Assembly (NCBI RefSeq): GCF_009362785.1 | Contig: NZ_WHNQ01000018.1 | Location: 62,001 to 126,000, forward strand | From: Paraburkholderia atlantica | GTDB lineage: Bacteria > Pseudomonadota > Gammaproteobacteria > Burkholderiales > Burkholderiaceae | Direction: 5' to 3' | DNA: 64,000 bases | Part shown: piece after piece, positions 60,575-64,000 of the stretch | How positions within the stretch are numbered: position 1 is the stretch's first letter | Layout of the letters: each line of letters opens with the position of its first letter | Made by a program: the position numbers and the translations under genes | The notes under the pieces: generated by a model | What the model was told of the DNA's origin: nothing | The model's database searches: none | What the model saw: only the letters and a program-made list of their open reading frames with translations

Positions 60575-61603
60575 ATGACAATGCAAACGGATACCGCGGC
60601 GCTGGACAACGAACGGCGCACTTCCGGGCTGAAAGCCCGAATTTTTGCGCCGACCGCCGTGCAAAAGATGCTCGCGTTCGCGAGCCTCATTCTGCTGCTG
60701 GTGTTCTTCAGCTTCGCGTCACCGGCCTTCATGCAGATGGACAACATTCTTGGCATTTTGCAGGCGACTGCCGTGAACGGCGTGCTGGCAATCGCGGCCA
60801 CGTTCGTGATCATCACCGGCGGTATCGATCTGTCGGTCGGTACGTTGATGACGTTCACCGCCGTGATTTGCGGGGTGTTTCTCACTTACTGGCATCTGCC
60901 GATGTGGATGGGCGTACTCGCGGCATTGGCGACTGGCGCGGTATGCGGCACGATATCGGGCACGCTGACCGCGAAAATGAAGATCCCGCCGTTCATCGCG
61001 ACGCTCGGCATGATGATGCTGCTCAAAGGGCTTTCGCTCGTCGTGTCGGCCGACAAGCCGATCTATTTTACCGATACCGAGAACTTCTACCGTATTTCCC
61101 AGGACTCGCTGATCGGCTATGTTCTGCCGAGCGTGCCGATTCCGAATGCGGTACTGATCCTGTTCTTTCTCGCGATCGTCAGTTCCATTACGCTCAATCG
61201 CACCGCGCTCGGCCGCTATACGTTCGCACTCGGCAGCAATGAAGAAGCGGTGCGGCTCTCGGGCGTCAATGTCGATCGCTGGAAGATCGCGATTTACGGC
61301 GTGGGCGGCGCGATCTGCGGCATCGCGGGTCTGTTGATCGCGTCGCGGCTCAATTCCGCGCAGCCGGCGCTCGGTCAGGGCTACGAGCTCGATGCGATCG
61401 CCGCGGTCGTGATTGGCGGCACGTCGTTGAGCGGCGGTTCGGGCACGATACTCGGCACCATCATCGGCGCTTTCATCATGAGCGTGCTGACCAACGGACT
61501 GCGCATCATGTCGGTCGCGCAGGAGTGGCAGATCGTCGTGACGGGTTTGATCATCATTCTGGCGGTGTACGCGGACATCCTGCGGCGCAGCCGGGGAAGT
61601 TGA
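60575..61603 (+). CDS. Sugar ABC transporter permease, RbsC type
   Basis: A 342-residue BPD_transp_2 permease with about nine hydrophobic segments: the family pattern FVIITGGIDLSVGTLMTFTA near the middle of the N-terminal half, MKIPPFIATLGMMMLLKGLS, and RTALGRYTFALGSNEEAVRL. The C-terminus has the pattern VVIGGTSLSGGSGTILGTII. It forms the membrane channel of the RbsA-type transporter. Confidence 0.93.
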   Translation: MTMQTDTAALDNERRTSGLKARIFAPTAVQKMLAFASLILLLVFFSFASPAFMQMDNILGILQATAVNGVLAIAATFVIITGGIDLSVGTLMTFTAVICGVFLTYWHLPMWMGVLAALATGAVCGTISGTLTAKMKIPPFIATLGMMMLLKGLSLVVSADKPIYFTDTENFYRISQDSLIGYVLPSVPIPNAVLILFFLAIVSSITLNRTALGRYTFALGSNEEAVRLSGVNVDRWKIAIYGVGGAICGIAGLLIASRLNSAQPALGQGYELDAIAAVVIGGTSLSGGSGTILGTIIGAFIMSVLTNGLRIMSVAQEWQIVVTGLIIILAVYADILRRSRGS

Positions 61604-61722
61604 TGTAGCAGCAGGGAAGCAGCAAATAAGCAGGGAACGCAGGAGCAGCAGAGAGAGGGCACGTGAAGGCTCCCTCGAAAGCTCGATAGCGGCTTGAAAG
61701 CCCAACCATTGGAGGAGGCCCC

Positions 61723-62664
61723 ATGTTGAAGAGAAGACTAATCGGTATCGTGGTCGGTGTCGGTGCGCTCGTTGGCGGAAGCAGTCTCGCGTATGCGGAT
61801 GAGCCGTATATTCCGCTTATTTCGAAAGGCTTCCAGCATCAGTTCTGGCAAGCCGTCAAATTGGGTGCCGAGCAGTCCGCGAAAGCGAACAACGTCAGGA
61901 TCACGTTCGAGGGACCGGAAACGGAAGCGATGGTCGACAAGCAGATCGACATGCTGTCAGCCGCGCTCGCGAAGAAGCCGCAGGCGCTCGGTATCGCGGC
62001 GCTCGACAGCAAAGCGGCCGTCCCCTTGCTCAAGCGCGCCCAGAACGACAAGATTCCGGTGATCGCATTCGACTCTGGCGTCGACAGCGATATTCCGTTG
62101 ACGACCTGCGCAACGGACAACGTCGCCGCCGCCGCGCTCGCCGCCGACAAGATGGCCGAGTTCATTGGCAATTCCGGCGAAGTCGGCGTGATCGTGCACG
62201 ACCAGACCAGCCGCACCGGTGTCGATCGTCGCGACGGTTTCGTCAATCAGATCAAGTCGAAGCATCCGAACATCAAGATCGTGTCCGTGCAATACGGCGC
62301 CGGCGACCACCTGAAGTCGGCGGAAATCGCCAAGGCCATGATCCAGGCGAATCCGAACCTGAAGGGCATCTTCGGCGCGAACGAAGGTTCCGCGGATGGC
62401 GCAGCAATTGGCATCAAGGAGTCGGGCAAGAAACTCGTGCTGATCGGCTTCGACTCTGGCAAGGAGCAGAAGGACAACATCATGTCGGGCTTGATGGCCG
62501 GCGCGATTACGCAGAACCCGGTCGGTATCGGCAAGTGCACGGTCGACTCGGCGGTCAAGGCGCTGCATGGCGAGAAGCTGCCGAAGAAGATCGATACCGG
62601 TTTCTACTGGTACGACAAGACCAACATAAACGATCCGAAGATCGTAGCCGTGCTGTACGACTAA
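61723..62664 (+). CDS. Sugar ABC transporter periplasmic binding protein, RbsB type
   Basis: A 313-residue family 2 binding protein with a signal peptide (IGIVVGVGALVGGSSLAYA, cleavage before DEPY). ISKGFQHQFWQAVKLGAEQS, DMLSAALAKKPQALGIAALD and VGVIVHDQTSRTGVDRRDG are typical. It captures the sugar for the two genes upstream, 119 bases away. The gap is purine-rich and may stabilise or separate the mRNA. A strong terminator follows. Confidence 0.92.
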   Translation: MLKRRLIGIVVGVGALVGGSSLAYADEPYIPLISKGFQHQFWQAVKLGAEQSAKANNVRITFEGPETEAMVDKQIDMLSAALAKKPQALGIAALDSKAAVPLLKRAQNDKIPVIAFDSGVDSDIPLTTCATDNVAAAALAADKMAEFIGNSGEVGVIVHDQTSRTGVDRRDGFVNQIKSKHPNIKIVSVQYGAGDHLKSAEIAKAMIQANPNLKGIFGANEGSADGAAIGIKESGKKLVLIGFDSGKEQKDNIMSGLMAGAITQNPVGIGKCTVDSAVKALHGEKLPKKIDTGFYWYDKTNINDPKIVAVLYD

Positions 62665-62715
62665 GCAAGGCCGGCGATCGCGACTCGGGAAGCCGGGAAC
62701 GCGGAAATCATCAAG

Positions 62716-62744
62716 GAGGAAGAGCCACGCTCTTCCTCTTTTTT
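62716..62744 (+). terminator. Rho-independent terminator of the sugar ABC operon
   Basis: GAGGAAGAGC (62716-62725) pairs with GCTCTTCCTC (62729-62738) over 10 bp around a three-base loop and is followed by six T. It lies 51 bases beyond the stop. Confidence 0.93.
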
Positions 62745-62914
62745 ATTGCCTTTGTGCAACATCGGAAAGACGCCGCACACCGAGCAGAAGCGCGGCTAAT
62801 AGTCATTTCACGCCATTGCCCGCATTAATCTGATATTTTATGTTTATGTAATCGTTGCACGAGCCGTCCATTCGCATGCCGATTCGGACCCACTAACCGT
62901 CGAATGCGCAGGTC

Positions 62915-64000
62915 ATGGCTTTTACCGAACCAAGGTCTCCATTTTTCAAGTGGCTCGTGTCCTCGGCTCAGAACCTGAGTCCGGACAACCGGCAGATTCT
63001 GCTTGCCAACCTGTTTACGCGAACCGCTTCGATCATATTCGCATCGATTTGCGAAATTAGCGTTTGCGCGACTGCGTATTATCTTTATCCGATTCCGCTG
63101 TATGCCGCATGGGGCATTGCGGTCGTCGCATTGCTGATCGCGCGGCTCCTGTTGATCTGGCTATGCCGCACGCGCGCCGCGAAAGGGCTCCCCACACCGA
63201 CTTCCGCGTTTCTTTTCGCGAGTCTGTTGTGGAGCGCGCTATTCGGTTTCGGCACATTTCTGTGCAATATCAGCGGGAGTCCCACGCTTTTTCTGCTTGG
63301 AAACGTTTGCGCGGTCGGTGTGATTGGCGGATTGGCGGGACGTAATGCGGGCACGCCGCGGCTTGCGTTATTGCAGATCGTTTTTATTCTGAGCTTTCTT
63401 AGTATCGGCGCGGCAATGTCGCCGGGCAATGGCAAGCTCGTGTTGCTATTTCAGGCACCGTTTTGCGCGGCCGGCTTTTTCACGGTTGCGCTGCGCAGCA
63501 ATCGCGATACGGTCGCGTTGCTGCTCGCGCGCGAAAACAGTCATCGCCTCGCTCGCCAGGACAGCCTGACCGGTCTGCCGAATCGCGCGCGCATCAGCGA
63601 ACTGCTGCTCGAGCGCACCGGCGAGAGTTCGACCGGGCAGGGCGGTGCGTTCGCGGTGCTGCTGATCGACCTCGATGGCTTCAAGGCGATCAACGACAGT
63701 CTCGGCCATGCGGCCGGCGACCAGATTCTGCAGGAAGCGGCGACGCGTTTGCGCGACCTGCTGCCAAGCGGCGACCAGGTTGGCCGCCTCGCGGGCGACG
63801 AGTTCGTGGCGATTTCGGACGACACCGGGCAGCTTCGCGACGTGCGCGTGCTGGCCGATCGCATCGTCAGAACGCTGGCGCGGCCGTTCGTGCTGAGCGA
63901 AGCGCTCGTGCATATCGGCGCGAGCGTCGGCATCGCGCTGTACCCCGAGCACGCGAAAACGGGTCCGCAATTGCTGATCTGCGCCGACCGCGCGCTGTAT
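62915..64000 (+). CDS. Membrane-bound GGDEF-domain protein (3' end outside window)
   Basis: The frame starts at ATG 62915 and is open to the window end (362 codons). Residues about 40-200 contain five or six hydrophobic segments (TASIIFASICEISVC, LYAAWGIAVVALLIA, PTLFLLGNVCAVGVIGGLAG). A GGDEF domain begins at DSLTGLPNRARISELLLE; the active site reads RLAGDEFVAISD, so AGDEF replaces GGDEF, a variant found in active enzymes. The I-site RxxD is absent (PSGD in its place). It would make cyclic di-GMP at the membrane. Whether an EAL domain follows cannot be seen. Confidence 0.88.
   Translation, partial: MAFTEPRSPFFKWLVSSAQNLSPDNRQILLANLFTRTASIIFASICEISVCATAYYLYPIPLYAAWGIAVVALLIARLLLIWLCRTRAAKGLPTPTSAFLFASLLWSALFGFGTFLCNISGSPTLFLLGNVCAVGVIGGLAGRNAGTPRLALLQIVFILSFLSIGAAMSPGNGKLVLLFQAPFCAAGFFTVALRSNRDTVALLLARENSHRLARQDSLTGLPNRARISELLLERTGESSTGQGGAFAVLLIDLDGFKAINDSLGHAAGDQILQEAATRLRDLLPSGDQVGRLAGDEFVAISDDTGQLRDVRVLADRIVRTLARPFVLSEALVHIGASVGIALYPEHAKTGPQLLICADRALY

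Noticed and set aside
1..64000. CRISPR arrays or phage structural genes
   Set aside because: No regularly spaced repeats and no capsid, tail or terminase-like proteins were seen; the integrase fragment is the only phage-like trace.

Overview
The window is GC-rich, densely coded DNA of a Burkholderiales bacterium, most like Paraburkholderia, Caballeronia or Burkholderia. This rests on gene content and protein style: a sufRBCDSUT operon ending in a Rieske protein, many LysR and GntR regulators, several SfnB/SnaA-type monooxygenases, and multiple solute-binding proteins. No complete rRNA or tRNA gene and no CRISPR array was seen.

Layout. (1) 1-4963: a Tat-exported lactonase (partial) divergent from an AcnA-type aconitase, a GntR regulator with two predicted winged helices, and a solute-binding protein without a signal peptide. 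(2) 5486-6925: a scar made of a broken phage-type integrase, the tail of a LysR gene with its terminator, and the tail of an acyl-CoA-dehydrogenase-like gene. (3) 7088-24719: organosulfur scavenging. It holds two SfnB-like flavoproteins, a SnaA-type monooxygenase, SsuD, an SfnG-like enzyme, ssuCBA with another SfnB/DszC-like gene, a heat-shock groESL pair whose start codons are not ATG, one more DszC-like gene, and a 74-residue protein next to a CmcJ/NvfI-type oxidoreductase. A fused scar of two truncated genes closes it. (4) 24764-33448: an AhpD-like protein, an MFS transporter, a LysR gene, and a predicted route from 2-amino-thiazoline-4-carboxylate to L-cysteine, then a MetQ-like protein. 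(5) 33475-45258: a peptide-type ABC transporter co-transcribed with a second SnaA-type enzyme, another MetQ-like protein, an amidase, a broken peptide-binding gene and a truncated IS5-family element. (6) 45613-52149: the complete SUF Fe-S assembly operon with a palindromic operator. (7) 52671-52693: a tRNA 3'-end fragment that looks like an island attachment site. (8) 52815-56624: D-cysteine desulfhydrase, a class V PLP enzyme, RidA and LysR. (9) 56705-62664: L-fuconate dehydratase, a GntR regulator and a ribose-type sugar ABC transporter, then a GGDEF protein cut by the window end.

Most of 7-56 kb converges on sulfur. Uptake systems for sulfonates, peptides and methionine-like compounds sit beside FMNH2-dependent monooxygenases that release sulfite, enzymes that free cysteine or sulfide, and the SUF machine that consumes cysteine sulfur. 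No flavin reductase for these monooxygenases is encoded here, so FMNH2 must come from elsewhere. At least nine truncated or frameshifted genes show that the region has been repeatedly rearranged.
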